NCBI RefSeq assembly: GCF_905147045.1
Contig: NC_065899.1
Coordinates: 6,150,501-6,214,500, forward strand
DNA length: 64,000 bases
Direction: 5' to 3'
From: Nymphalis io
Lineage: Eukaryota; Arthropoda; Insecta; Lepidoptera; Nymphalidae
The notes beneath the pieces are model-generated. The model saw only the letters and a program-made list of their open reading frames with translations, was not told where the DNA came from and did not search any database. The position numbers were made by a program, and so were the translations under genes. Numbering within the stretch: position 1 is the stretch's first letter; each line of letters opens with the position of its first letter. Shown one piece after another: positions 46,402 through 58,782 of the stretch.

Positions 46402-46906
46402 ACGAATATCTAAAAAATAAAAATCGCATTCTGTTTTAATTTCTTATAGTTGTCATAGATCCTTAAAACTTATTTTAAATTAGATACCTCGGTTTAAGGA
46501 TAAATGGAAAAATGTTACAATGAAATTTGGCATAGAGCCGCCGAAAACAAAAGCCGTCCGTTAATTAAGAAATATTTTTTGTTTCAGGGACAGAGAAGAT
46601 TTATATTTTAAACCGGGACAATATCAGCTGTGAGTTATTTTTACTTTTTTTATATCATAGCGTTTTATACAGATTTTTTGAAAATAAGAAAATTTATCCA
46701 AACAAGATGAGTTAGTTATGTATAAAACAATTTAATTTCTTTAAACATTATAAGATTCTAAAGTATTGAGCAATTGTAGAAGTGATTTAGGGATCACGGG
46801 AAGTGATACAGCGATTAAAACTTGTTAAAGTGCACTTTATATAATTATTATATTATTTAATATAATAACTACAAAAATTAGGCACAATATAAACTTTTAT
46901 TTATTT
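46402..46906. other. AT-rich non-coding stretch
   Basis: No gene or repeat recognised. Confidence 0.5.
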
Positions 46907-47198
46907 ACTGGTGGTAGAGCATTGTGGTAGCTCGTCTGGATAGGAACTACCCACTCATCAGATATTCTACTGGCAGCAGTACTTGGTATTGTTGTGTTCC
47001 AGTTTGAAGGGTGAGTGAGCCAGTGTAATTACAGGCACAAGGGACGTAACATCTTAATTCCCAAGGTTGGTGGCGCACACTTACACCATGTAAGCGATGG
47101 TTAACATTTCTTACAATGCCACATCTATGGGCGTTGGTGACCACTTACCATCAGGTGGCCCATATGCTCGTCCACCTTCCTATTCTATAAAAAAAAAC
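46907..47198 (+). mobile_element. SINE-like family B, full-length
   Basis: ACTGGTGGTAGAGCATTGTG to CACCTTCCTATTCTAT and A(9). A small deletion removes most of the CGCAAAACAGCAG segment. Confidence 0.9.
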
Positions 47199-47836
47199 AT
47201 TTCTTATAAAAATTTTGACCATAAACTTTATATATTACCCCTTGTTTCTTAACATACAACTTGTTATGGTACTAAAATCTCTCAAGAGACAATTGGAATA
47301 GCGTAATATAAAACAACGAACGTTAATCTTAACTAAATGTGTCTCGTGAGCCGCATTTCCGTCTCAGCATTCCGATAGCGTAAATTCTTCAATCCCAATC
47401 TGTATATGACTCAATGTTACATCGAATGTTTTACATCATACCCGATTGAAATTGTTATATTTTCGTGCTGTTTTATTATATCAAAACAAATATAATATGT
47501 AAAATGTAATAAATATTTTTAAATTGAAAAAAATAATTAGTTTCATAATATATTGCCTGTATAGTTTTACGAAGTAATTATTTTTTAATTATACTTTGAA
47601 AGTAACTAAAATACATCATACGTGCCGTATCTACATCACTAATGCAAAGGTTTATTCCTAATATTATTAGTAAAATTCAGTGTAAAGATTATTTATCTCA
47701 ATAATAAAATATTACTTTTAAATTTCAATATCGACGGGCAATCTCCAGGACAATATTACATTAGCAGGACATATTACATAGCACAAGTGACAGTGCACAT
47801 ATGCATGTGTCTTAAATTTTCTTATTCTAATAATCC
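47199..47836. other. AT-rich non-coding stretch
   Basis: No gene or repeat recognised. Confidence 0.5.
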
Positions 47837-48172
47837 GACAATTCTAAAAAGCCGAGATGGCCCTGTGGTAAGAACGCGTGAATCTTAACCGATGATCGTG
47901 GGTTCAAACCCGGGCAAGCACCACTGAATTTTCATGTGCTTAATTTGTGATTATAATTCATCTCGTGCTTTACGGTGAAGGAAAACATCGTGAGGAAACC
48001 TGCATGTGTCTAATTTCACTGAAGTTCTGCCACATGTGAATTCTACCAACCCGCATTGGAGCAGCGTGGTGGAATAAGCTCCAAACCTTCTCCTCAAAAA
48101 GAGGAGAGGAGGCCTTTAGCCCAGCAGTGGGACATTCACAGGCTGTTACGGTACGGTTACGGGACAATTCTA
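47837..48172 (+). mobile_element. SINE family A, full-length, 10-bp TSD
   Basis: Head from GCCGAGATGGCCCTGTGGTA (47851), 3' end at CACAGGCTGTTACGGTACGG and a TTACGG-type tail. Target duplications GACAATTCTA at 47837-47846 and 48163-48172. Confidence 0.93.
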
Positions 48173-48583
48173 TACCGGAGAGTGGTCATCGGCAGCACTA
48201 ATAGCTTTATGTGCTTTACTGGGCAAAAAGTTAAATCATATTTTTATTGATCCCACCGACAATTTGAACCCATGTCCACAGAATACTTATAAGTGAGCAA
48301 CTTGATCAAAGAGGCAGTTACCCAAACTTAAAGTTCAGTTCACATTTCAACAATAAGTGAACAAGTTGATTTAATGCCAATTTTAAGCGATTTATCGTAA
48401 GAGAAGTTAGTATAACTTTTAACAATAATTTGATCAGAAGGTTAGGTTTCAAAATGGAAAGTATATATTTTTAACGTAAGTAAAACGGCGCTACCGAATC
48501 CATGCATCTTACAAAAGTACATAACAAGTATGTAATCTCAAGATAAATTGTTAATATAATAATAATTTTTCACAAATCAAAGA
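48173..48583. other. AT-rich non-coding stretch
   Basis: No gene or repeat recognised. Confidence 0.5.
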
Positions 48584-48775
48584 TTTTTTTTTATAAGCGC
48601 CGGGATGGCAAATGACTCTACTCCACCTGATGGTAAATGGTAGTAGAGTCCAAACGCGACGACGGCCAGTACAGTCGGGAAGAATGTTCTGTACTAGTCG
48701 ACCCCGCCTTGCCGGCCCGCAAGATGCCTCTTCACGCCTCGTTTGAAGGAACCCGGGTTGTAAGAGGAGGGTTGT
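48584..48775 (-). mobile_element. Family E, longest copy
   Basis: T(9) at 48584-48592 is the poly-A side. Then GGCAAATGACTCTACTCCAC, GACGACGGCCAGTACAGTCG and an extra GC-rich segment absent from the other copies (CCCCGCCTTGCCGGCCCGCA, GCCTCGTTTGAAGGAACCCG). The extra segment suggests that family E is the 3' end of a longer LINE. Confidence 0.8.
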
Positions 48776-48842
48776 AAGTTGATCTCATAAATGTAAGTAA
48801 CAGCTGTAAATTATCTACTGTTAAACTAAAATGAACTTATGA

Positions 48843-49036
48843 AGAAGGTTCCTATCTCGCTTGCTGCATTGTGTGTTGGTGGATACATATGACAGATATT
48901 TATACGACTTATGCAGATGTCCTCACGACGACTTACCGTAGAGCACGAGGTAGGCAGGCAAGCAGGGAAGCGGTGTTTGCCCAGACTTGAACCCGAAACT
49001 TCCGGTTAAAAATCACGTGTTCTTACTGGGAATTCT
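48843..49036 (-). mobile_element. Old SINE family A copy
   Basis: GAAGGTTCCTATCTCGCTTG, CAGATGTCCTCACGACGACT and GTTTGCCCAGACTTGAACCC follow family A order on the minus strand, ending in the decayed head. Confidence 0.7.
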
Positions 49037-49435
49037 CGGATCGAAAGACTATCATTCAATATTCTAATTTCGATATTTGACAAGAAGTTCCGCGAAAACA
49101 GTTAGTGTTTAATTTATCGAGCTTTAAGCATTCTATTACACTTTAAAGAGAGTAATTTTGATATTTGATACGACTTCAATTTTCAATACATTTCAATATT
49201 TATTCGGATATCGTATTTCTAAGTTAATTAGAAAGCTTTTTGTTGTTACTTTGTGATCTTAAATCGATCCTTCCAACGCACCGACGTAACGTTGATATTA
49301 TTTTACGTCTATTTTCATTAGTTTTAAAATGGATTGTGATTCCATTTATTCACACGAAGGACATAAATGAATATTAATCTAAATTTGCTACGCATACTGG
49401 CAAATGATATGTAGTTGCTTACTTGTCATTAAAAA
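49037..49435. other. AT-rich non-coding stretch
   Basis: No gene or repeat recognised. Confidence 0.5.
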
Positions 49436-50040
49436 GTAGGCTTTGGGCAAGGTGTCTGGGTAGGTACCATTAACAATTAACATATTCTACCAAGCCGATA
49501 TAAGCCAATATATCCAATAAAGCCGAGATGGCCCAGTGGTTAGAACGCGTGAATCTTATCCGATGATCGTGGGTTCAAACCCGGGCAAGCACCACTGTAT
49601 TTTCATGTGCTTAATTTGTGATTATAATTCATCTCGTGCTTAACGGTGAAGGAAAACATCGTGAGGAAACCTGCATGTGTCTCATTTCATTGAAATTCTG
49701 CCACATGTGTATTCTACCAACCCGCATTGGAGCAGCGTGGTGGAATAAGCTCCACAACCTTCTCCTCAAAAGGGAGAGGAGGCCTTAGCCCAGCAGTGGG
49801 ACATTAACAGGCTGTTACTATACTATACTACTATATTCTACCACCAAACAACAATACTTAGTATTATTGTGTTCTGGTTAAAAGAGTAAGTGAGCCAGTG
49901 TAACTGGAGGCTTAAGGTGCCTACCATCTAAGTTTCCAATGTTGGCATATTTCCTATGTAAGGGATGATTAATAATTCTCACAGTGCTAATTTCTTTGGA
50001 CGATGGTGACCATTTATCATTAGGCAACAAATAGGATAAA
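49436..50040 (+). mobile_element. Old SINE-like family B copy, interrupted by family A
   Basis: The left part (GGCTTTGGGCAAGGTGTCTG, GGTAGGTACCATTAAC, ATTCTACCA) stops at 49492. The right part resumes at ACCAAACAACAATACTTAGT and runs to GACGATGGTGACCATTTATC. Both parts are far from consensus, so this copy predates the insertion. Confidence 0.82.
49482..49843 (+). mobile_element. SINE family A nested in family B, 11-bp TSD
   Basis: Target duplications ATATTCTACCA at 49482-49492 and 49833-49843, both being host family B sequence. Head from GCCGAGATGGCCCAGTGGTT (49522), 3' end at CAGGCTGTTACTATAC with a (TACTA)n tail. About 29 bp of extra sequence (AGCCGATATAAGCCAATATA and on) sits between the left duplication and the head. 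Confidence 0.93.
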
Positions 50041-51204
50041 CCACTTTCACATTATGACGTTTTAGAGGCTTCGATTTTTTTTATTATTTGTATCGATAAT
50101 ATTTTATATACATACATACGTGCGTACACATTCGTTTATATTCATATTAATTATCACTAAAACTTAATTATAATTTAAATTGTTTTTTCAACTTTAAAAT
50201 ATTTCTATGAAATTGTAAAGTTTTTTTGCACCCACATATAAAGAGCACGCAAAACCGTGAATAGTACATAGTTATTAGCTCATATTTTAATAAACTGCCT
50301 TGAAATTTTTTGGCATTAAAATAATTTGATATCCATATTTATACAGCTCAAATAATATCAAAATCTTAGTTTATAAATTTATTACACGATGTTGTGAAAG
50401 CGAGCCAGCTATTAATTATTAATACTGAGCTCATCTCCCAACGTTCCTCAGAGACTAGCTGGAGCACTTGATGTACAATAATCTCTTTGACGTCCCCCGG
50501 GCATTCTACTTCTGATAGTAAGTATCTTTGAAGAAAAATGCGATATTATTCTCTTTATATTCATTAACCTAATTTTTGTTCGAACGAAAACAAAGGCATG
50601 GAAACCATTGTTTTACATTAATTTTCTTAAAATACGCGTACGTGTTCACTTACATTACAGACTCGGTAATTGATATGTATAATTAAATTTTCTAATATTT
50701 TTATAAATTGTTTATTTTTTATCGTTTTGCTAAATTTCAAGGTATTAAGTCAAAAATTCAAGCCTTAATGCAAGGATAAAGTTCAAAAAGGCAAGGCAAT
50801 ACAATAAAATGTTTAGTTATACTATTGCACAAATAACCATTTACAGTTAAATTGTTGAACAATTTGTTGAACGTGTACAAATCTTATCATTAACAACAGG
50901 ACCCGACTGGCTCGCAGATTAAGATTATAATAATCTTAATCTTAAAAGAGCAGTTAGATTATGCATATTCATCTTACATCTTTTCAAATAACCAATGAAC
51001 TAACATTCATAAACTTTTAAGGTTATTCTGTAAAAGCAAACCCGAAACTCCCCGCTGTCAGAAAGATATGCAAAATTTGCCATAATAATTATAACATTTT
51101 ATGAATACACGCATCAAAATAGTATATCACAATAAGTCAATTGTTAATATTTCACGCGTGAGTAATTAAGTGATTTCTTATAGAATGGCACTGCTGTTGT
51201 ATCC
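50041..51204. other. AT-rich non-coding stretch
   Basis: No gene. A perfect 12-bp stem with 3-nt loop, AGATTAAGATTA/TAATCTTAATCT, lies at 50916-50942. Confidence 0.5.
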
Positions 51205-51212
51205 TATATATA

Positions 51213-51245
<33 letters not shown>
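51205..51245. repeat. (TA)n microsatellite with one interruption
   Basis: TATATATA repeats broken once by CTAT near 51213. Its 62-codon open frame (YIYIYIYI) is an artefact. Confidence 0.93.
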
Positions 51246-51248
<3 letters not shown>

Positions 51249-51319
51249 ACTTTACTCACTGTCATCATTTGTGTTATGTGCCCGAAAATGTTATATATTT
51301 TTTTCTTTTTATTTATTTC

Positions 51320-51604
51320 TTTAGAATAGGAAGGCGGACGAGCATATGGGCCACCTGATGAGAAGTGGTCACCAAACGCCCTTAGACATTGGCATTGTAA
51401 GAAATGTCAACCATCGCTTATACAGCCAATGCGCCACCAACCTTGGAAACTAAGATTTTATGTCCCTTGTGTCTGTAATTACACTGGCTCACTCACCCTT
51501 CCAACTGGAACACAACAATAACAAGTATTGCTGTTTTGCGGTAGAATATCTGATGAGTAGGTGGTACCTACCCAGACGAGCTTGCACAAAGCTCTACCAC
51601 CAGT
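51320..51604 (-). mobile_element. SINE-like family B, full-length
   Basis: TTAGAATAGGAAGGCGGACG to GCTTGCACAAAGCTCTACCA and CCAG on the minus strand. The tail has decayed to a T-rich stretch (51295-51320). Confidence 0.9.
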
Positions 51605-54129
51605 ACACATGCGTGTATATCCAATATCAATAAAATAACATTTACCAGTATGTTAAATTTTTTGTATACAAAATAGTGGTTGTCAATATTTAACTTTTAT
51701 TCGCTCATAGTTTGTGAAATATAAAGTTATAAATGGAGTTTTGGCATAGACCCGCAACAAGCGAATTTTTATTTGCATTTTAATAGTACACACAAGTACA
51801 TCAACTTATAAAGAAACTTTGGAAAGCGGTGTATTTCATTTACTTTGATAAGAATAAATATTAAATGAGTACCATCCAGTTAGCATAATAAATTAATTAA
51901 TTATTTCAAATTAAGTACAATTACTAATTATTAGGTAAAAAAAAGCTAATATTGAAAGTAATTTTGTTTCTCCCTCTCACACACATAGCTTCTTTATTGT
52001 AATTCGAGACAGCAGCTTCCAAACGTGACGCAATCTTGTAATTTTATTCGCAGTGTGATTTGAAGTGACACATATTTAAAAATCCCTCAAAAAATCAAAT
52101 TAAAACCACTTTTGATAGACCGTTATTCATAAGAAAAGTCCTTTTATTTTTATCGCTTAAATTAATGGTTTCATTTATCAAAGTTAATATTGTGCTCGGT
52201 CAATTGAACTTTCGTTGAATCATTATAATAGCGAAATAAAATGACTTCAGAAGTTGGGTCAAAAGTACTTTTGCATTCAAGTGGATCGGACCGACCCTCG
52301 AAATATGTGAAGCAAAATAATACCACCAATAAGAAATTCGCCATTTACATAATTGCGCTATTACGACGCTCAACTAACTTTGCTCTCTTTTAAGATTATG
52401 TCAGCGTAGATACGCATATATCATTTTTTCTATGTTGTTAGTCCACAGACGTGTGGTCCGTGCCTTTGTTTCATCTTCCTATCGGGTTATCGTTTGATAT
52501 TTTGTGTGCCTGCATATTTTCATTTCCAGGCAACAACACAATACAAAATTTTAGGTTACGATTTTTTTTTCTTATTGGGATTCTAAATTCCTAGGCTGAT
52601 CTGGTTGGTATTCAGCTAACTTGTCCATGTTACAGTCAGTAACTCTTTCTGTGACTGTGAAATAAAAGGAAAAAGGACGTCTGTATACAATATAATTCTA
52701 ACGTTTATAAATATTATATATGTATATATTATTGAAACTAAACAATTTCCAGGCTATTTTTTAAATAGAAAGTTGTTAATAATTAGAACTTTTTGTTCTA
52801 CTAAAATATGAATATACGGAACGATTAATGTTAATTATAATCTAAGTGCATTTAAAAATATATAAATATAATAAATAAGTCATAAAAACTGGCTAATATA
52901 CGTAATATTTGTAATATACTCGTATGTCTACGAAAGTGTAGACAATACGACTATAGTCGTAGCACAGTCGTAGTGGATTTGTTAAATTGAAGTTATGGTA
53001 CACTCTAGTTTCTAAGTTAAGGTTCTTTATATGTATTTATTTATCCATGGAGTTTTATTTTTCTAAAACACATCACATTCTTGTAATACAACCATGGAAT
53101 CTACACCAATAATAGACTAAAAAAGATGGAATTAAAAGTCACAACCTTCAGTTGTAATCAACATCGCAGTCTCTCTTCTTGTACTGTTTTTATGGCCATT
53201 TCCTAGTTGTAATCTCTTATAAATAATGAGACATGTCCATATTTAGGTTATAAGTTTGAAGTGTATTTGGCTTTATTCCTGTGTTGACATTTACATAGCT
53301 AGTAAGCTTCCTCCGAGTTGATACGAAACTTCATGAAGTATATGGTTAAGGTCATGTCTCTTGCCTGTGACTAAGCTGACTTACTTGATTCAAATGAAAT
53401 AGTTGACAATATCGTGTTTAAGACTCACGATTAAAAGTGACGTTCCGATTGATTTATTTATGATTCTAAGAAAATCTAACTAATAAAATTATTATTATTG
53501 AATCTATGTTCTTACTATACGTGTATATCTTGAATACTTAAATTTTAAATACAAATTTTCATGAAAAAATATCAGTTGTAAGTTTTTATATTAATATAAA
53601 TTGTTCTCAAAAAATAATTGTATACATACTTATACACACAAACAGACATTCTTCTCAAAACACATAATTGTACTTTGGGGACAAAAAGGAAGAGATTTAT
53701 TATAATATAGATTTTAAAAAAGTCAGCCCTGTAGTAATAAAATTGGACATAATATAAAAATAATGCAAATTACCCCTAGCACACGTTGATTATATAAAGC
53801 AAACGATAAAAAAGATAGCTGCAAAATAATATGGTAAGTCTAGTAAAAATTTGGTTTCGCAAGGCCAAATAAAAAACGTATAAATTGTGGATTGCGTTTA
53901 TGGGGTATATTTTACACCCACACTTGCTAATATATGCTATATTCAAGAAATACTCGCTCGCGTGCCGCAACCTATTCTACCCTACCCTTGTACTAAGATG
54001 CTGAATAATGAAGACAAAAACCTGTAATCATGAACGCTATTTGTGAAACACATATTTATTTCCTTAATGTATAACAACCTGCTTATTATAGTGATTTACG
54101 GACGGACATTAATACCATGGAAACGTTAT
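51605..54129. other. AT-rich non-coding stretch
   Basis: About 2.5 kb with no gene or repeat family recognised. Confidence 0.5.
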
Positions 54130-54134
54130 ATGTT

Positions 54135-54255
54135 GTTTCTGGGTTGTAATAGCCTCAGTAACTCAGCGGTATATCGGCCATCTTGTATAAAAGTCACAGG
54201 TTCAATTCCATCCATTGGTTCCACAAAGGGTCTAAAACGCAAAATCTTGTTAGTG
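54135..54255 (+). mobile_element. tRNA-like SINE head, family unassigned
   Basis: GCCTCAGTAACTCAGCGGTA gives an A-box-like TAACTCAGCGG, and CACAGGTTCAATTCC gives the B box, about 45 bp apart. No tRNA cloverleaf stem closes, so I call it a SINE relic and not a tRNA gene. Confidence 0.45.
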
Positions 54256-54545
54256 AAAGAAATGCCACTCTTTATTAATTAATCTTTACCGTTACAATAA
54301 ATTTTATTTAATACTGATTGATATGGCAGAAATATGTATTATGATATGGCAGCGTAGAGATAACAAATATGTTACGAATTGATAGAAACTTGTACGTTTG
54401 TCGATATTTATTGGTACAATACACATACATATTTTATAACTCCTTAGAGCACACTCAAATATATTAGTTTTCTTGTTTGGATGTAGAATAAAAGTGAGTG
54501 GTAGATAATTCGTATCAGATCCTTAATTGACGAGATCTTTAGATG

Positions 54546-55160
54546 ACGAGCCGGTTGGCGTGGTTGGTGGATGCCACGCCGAAGGTTGTGGGTTCGATTC
54601 CCACCCAGGACAGATATTTGTGTGCATGAACATGTCTGTTTGTCCTGAGTCTGGATGTAGTTATCTACACAAGTATGTATTTACCGAATTTAAATTGCCG
54701 AGATGGCCTAGTGGTAAGAACGCGTGAATCTTAACCGATGATCGTGGGTTCAAACCCGGGCAAGCACCACTGAATTTTCATGTGCTTAATTTGTGTTTAT
54801 AATTCATCTCGTGCTTAACGGTGATGGAAAACATCGTGAGGAAACCTGCATGTGTCTAATTTCATTGAAATTCTGCCACAAGTGTATTCTACCAACCCGC
54901 ATTGGGGCAGCGTGGTGGAATAAGCTCCAAACCTTCTCCTCAAAAGGGAGAGGAGGCCTTAGCCCAGCAGTGGGACATTAACAGGCTGTTACTGTTACTG
55001 TTACTGTTACTGTTACTGTACTGTATGTATTTACAAAAGAAAAATAGTATATGTAGTATGTCAGTTGTCTGGTTTCCGTAGTACAAGCTATGTACAAGCT
55101 TAATTTGGGATCAGATGGCCGTGTGTGAAAAATGTCCCAGGATATTATTATTATTATTTA
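54546..55160 (+). mobile_element. SINE family D, interrupted by family A
   Basis: Head GAGCCGGTTGGCGTGGTTGG with B box GGTTCGATTCCCACCC, body CATGAACATGTCTGTTTGTC, then GTATGTATTTAC, where the family A copy lies. It resumes with AAAAGAAAAATAGTATATGT, GTCAGTTGTCTGGTTTCCGT, GATCAGATGGCCGTGTGTGA and ends CCAGGATATTATTATTATTA. I recognise it as an abundant lepidopteran SINE with an (ATT)n tail. Confidence 0.9.
54673..55034 (+). mobile_element. SINE family A nested in family D, 12-bp TSD
   Basis: Target duplications GTATGTATTTAC at 54673-54684 and 55023-55034. Head at 54697, 3' end CAGGCTGTTACTG followed by five GTTACT-type units to 55020. Near consensus, so young. Confidence 0.95.
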
Positions 55161-55165
55161 AATTT

Positions 55166-56311
55166 AAAAAAATGTATTGTATATAATATGGCTAAATTAT
55201 GAAAATTCACGTCAATACGAGGGTAAGTATATCAAAGTCGTAAGTAACTCTGTGTAAGACGGCCGTTTCTCTTTCATGCTTTTTCACTTCTTTATGTTGG
55301 AAGTAGGTTAGGTAGGTCTCACTGTCCTGTAATCAAGCTAATACGCTCATATTTTATATATTTTTATGGAAAATGTATCAAAAACTATTTAAACGAAAGA
55401 GTAATTAGGTCTTGATTCGACCTCGATTTTGTTAGTATATTGTAAAGGCGAATTAAAGCCGTGTTTACTCGCTTAGCAACGATGAAATTTATAAAAAACA
55501 TGTTTGAAATAAAATACAACGTATTGCATGAAAATATTTAAGTGGCGATACGCTTAAGACTTTTTTTATGACTATGATAGCTTTTCGTGGAGATACATAA
55601 TCAAATACTTTAGGTCAATTACATACAATGTCATAGACCTTATGCGATGTATCCCATGAATGATAATAACGTCTATTACTTCTACATCAGTTGTTAAACA
55701 ATTCCTGGAAATTTAAATATAATAAATTTAATTCGATTTAAATAAAATTAAGCAATACGGTTTAAAGATTGACATATAAATCATAGTATTGATATCGATT
55801 AAAATATATTTTAGTCCAAGACTTTTAATTGTCTTTTATATGTATTAAAAATCTGTTTTGGATATATTATATAGAAACTTGTATACAATTTAGACAACAA
55901 AAGTAGCTTGCACTAAACCACGACAAATCTTTTTAGTGTATATTACAAAACAGCTGCTTTCGCGGAACTAATTGTATTGTTAAATTAAAATATACAATCC
56001 TTAACAATAGGGGTGAAAACTATTTAGTGCCATATCATAATAAATAAAATGGCTTCATTTTATCTTCTATTATGCTGGTTTTCTTCCTACCAAACAGATA
56101 TAAAAGTTCGCTTTACATCTTATCATATTAAATTCTAAAATAAATATATATTTATCTTGTGTCTCGGAAACAGCTCTAACGATTTATCTCAATTATTTTT
56201 ATTTAAATAAGCTTTTGCTTTTTAAGTTTATCTATATAGGTATCTCTATCTCTCACGTGAAAAAACGTTTTCTCGGAGATTTTTTGAGATAAATAAACAC
56301 AATAACATTTT
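55166..56311. other. AT-rich non-coding stretch
   Basis: No gene or repeat recognised. Confidence 0.5.
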
Positions 56312-56385
56312 GGTTAGAACCGGTATTCGAACCCCGAATCCTGGATCTCTATCCGTTCTAACTAATCACTAGAGCAACGAGGCTA
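56312..56385 (-). mobile_element. tRNA-like head, SINE family C type
   Basis: The complement contains GCCTCGTTGCTCTAGTGATT (A box) and GGGGTTCGAATACCGG (B box). No body follows. Confidence 0.55.
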
Positions 56386-56983
56386 TTTTTAGTAATAATA
56401 TGTAATCCGTCCAAAGCATGTTGTTTACTTCACACAATGGTTGACCTAAATAAATAAGTGAGATTCAAATAGTCTGGGATCATTATGGTTCTGCAGGAAT
56501 AATGAGGTGCTTGTAGTGGCAATTCGGTTCCGCATCATAATTCAAAAGAAAGTTTATTGTCCAAATATTTCTTAAGACGTGCTTTGAAAAAGGATTTCTT
56601 TAATAATGTGGATGCTTGGTGTGAATAAAATTTCATATTTGGTATTAGAGTATTAGAGCTAACTTATTTTAATGTATTAAATATTATATTTAAGTAGTGT
56701 CATCATCGATTATATTTTATCATCAAGATAGACGAGCAAATGAGCTACTAATGACATTCCTAAAAGACATTTCAAATATTAGAACTGTAATCCATTGTTA
56801 CGCAAACCATAAAGTCTGATATATTACACTTCTTGTGCTGTATAAAAATATTATTGACACTCACCCATGAAACAGTAACAGTGGGATACAAAGTGTAATA
56901 TTTAACGGTAGATATTGGAAATTGGTGGTACCAGGCTCGTTCAAAGTCTTGTTCGTTACAATTACTTTCTAATATATTAAAAT
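56386..56983. other. AT-rich non-coding stretch
   Basis: No gene. The 118-codon minus frame 56772-57128 runs into a SINE relic and is not supported. Confidence 0.5.
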
Positions 56984-57254
56984 ACCATCCAGCAAATGTA
57001 CCACTACTGGGATAAGGCCTCGTTTTCTGGGAAGATTTGACAGACATAGATTTTATGCACGCTACTCTTATGACGGTTAGTGCATAGACACATGGCAGAT
57101 TATTATCTGTCACGTTGTTTTTCTTCACCGCCGAGTACGAGATGGATTACAAATATAAATTGATCAAACGAAAATTCAACGATGCTTGCTCGGGTTAGAA
57201 CTCGCAATTTTATATAAAGATTAACGCGATCCACTAATGGGCTATTAGCCTCGA
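56984..57254 (-). mobile_element. Old SINE family A copy
   Basis: CCACTACTGGGATAAGGCCT, TGTTTTTCTTCACCGCCGAG and GATGCTTGCTCGGGTTAGAA are in family A order on the minus strand. The copy is well diverged. Confidence 0.8.
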
Positions 57255-57635
57255 TAATTTTCATACAACATTTTCAATATTTTTATATGTAGTAATAATG
57301 CAATCATATTATAACAAAATAGTTATTTTATGTACATAGTTATAGTCTACGACAACACTTCCGTTCTTTTTATTGACTTGGTTCGTATTATAGAAAATGT
57401 TTCATTATTTTTTTTTGTATCGTTTTTATTAAAACATATGAAGATGATGTTCTAATAAAAACTTAGCCTTGAAACCGTTAAACTATCTCAGTAAGTTGTG
57501 CTACAGACTAGACTAAATAGGGTTAACACAAATCAAAAAGCTGCAATATACCCATTTACTAATACTGATGCTAGTCATGATAACATATCGTATTTCTGAG
57601 GAATACAGTTATAATATTATAATAAAGTTGTTTCC
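57255..57635. other. AT-rich non-coding stretch
   Basis: No gene or repeat recognised. Confidence 0.5.
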
Positions 57636-57717
57636 AGCGCCCATAGACATTGGTACTCTAAAAAATATTAACTATTATAATATTTACATCAATGCGCCAA
57701 CGACCTTGGGAACTAAG
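57636..57717 (-). mobile_element. Old SINE-like family B fragment
   Basis: GCGCCCATAGACATTGGTAC and AATGCGCCAACGACCTTGGG match family B on the minus strand. Confidence 0.7.
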
Positions 57718-58680
57718 CATAATATTAGCATTATTATTTATATGTCATTGATTTCTAAAGGCTCATATATATCAGACACCCAATAGCAATGTCCACACGT
57801 ATTTTTGCACTTTTATTTCAATAAAGTGCGCATATTATTTATAAACGTAACGTAAAATTCAAAAGGATAACGTGTCGCTATAAAAAAAAATCTTTTTATG
57901 ATTAAACCTACGCATCGTGTCAACCCTAGAATGTAGTGGAAAATGAAAAAAAAATTGGCAAACTTGGCTGCCATTTCGGTTTTTTTCGCTAACCAATTGA
58001 CACAGTTAGGAAATGGAGAACTCGGTCAAGCGTGGGCGGGCCACAACAAAATGTTTTAAAATAAAAATAATTTGTTTCGAATCACGTAATTTCTAACCGA
58101 ATTAAATGAATGGGTTAGAAAAGTCTGTGTGTAATTTATATTTTATGATAAATCTGAAATGTTTGGTTAAGCGGGCTTATCTCAATAGCCACCAGGCGGA
58201 TCTAAAATTATATCTTGCGTTAGATAGTTCGTTTATTAAACGCATGAATCATATCGAAGGTCGTATGTTTGATATCATTTTCTGATAGTTTTTTTGTGAT
58301 TTTATGTTTAAATTAATTTATGGCGAAAACCTGGCACATATATACATATCAGATTTATAATCTTCCGATTTGAAAGTCTGAGCTATTTTTTTATAGAGAA
58401 TTCTATTTTACAATTAAATCTATAACGTGTTATTTAGGATAATTTTAGATTTATGTATCACAGCTTATAAAACAATACCATTTTTACGAAAATAATTTAA
58501 AAAAATATATTTTTTATCTATTGGCAATAGGTATTTAACTTACATGTATTGTGCGCAATGAATCCTAAAGCTGACATATACTCCAATAATCTTTAGATTC
58601 GTCTTCTTATTCGAAATTCGAATTTAGCAGTGTCTTGGTGTAATTTGTCATTGCTTATTTCTTATCATAATATGCAAATA
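57718..58680. other. AT-rich non-coding stretch
   Basis: No gene. 58185-58275 has a faint resemblance to a family A head (AACGCATGAATCATATCGAA), which may be chance. Confidence 0.4.
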
Positions 58681-58782
58681 GTAACATCCTGTAAACGTCC
58701 CACTGTTGGGCTAAGGCCATCTTTCCTTATGAGGAAAAGCCTTTGAGCTTATTGCGCTACGTTGCATAAGGTTTGGGGAATA
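58681..58782 (-). mobile_element. SINE family A 3' fragment
   Basis: GTAACATCCTGTAAACGTCC, CACTGTTGGGCTAAGGCC and GAGCTTATTGCGCTACGTTG match the last 100 bp of family A on the minus strand. 5'-truncated. Confidence 0.8.

Noticed and set aside
56772..57128. 118-codon minus-strand open frame
   Set aside because: Its middle is a diverged family A SINE. The rest is AT-rich with no domain.
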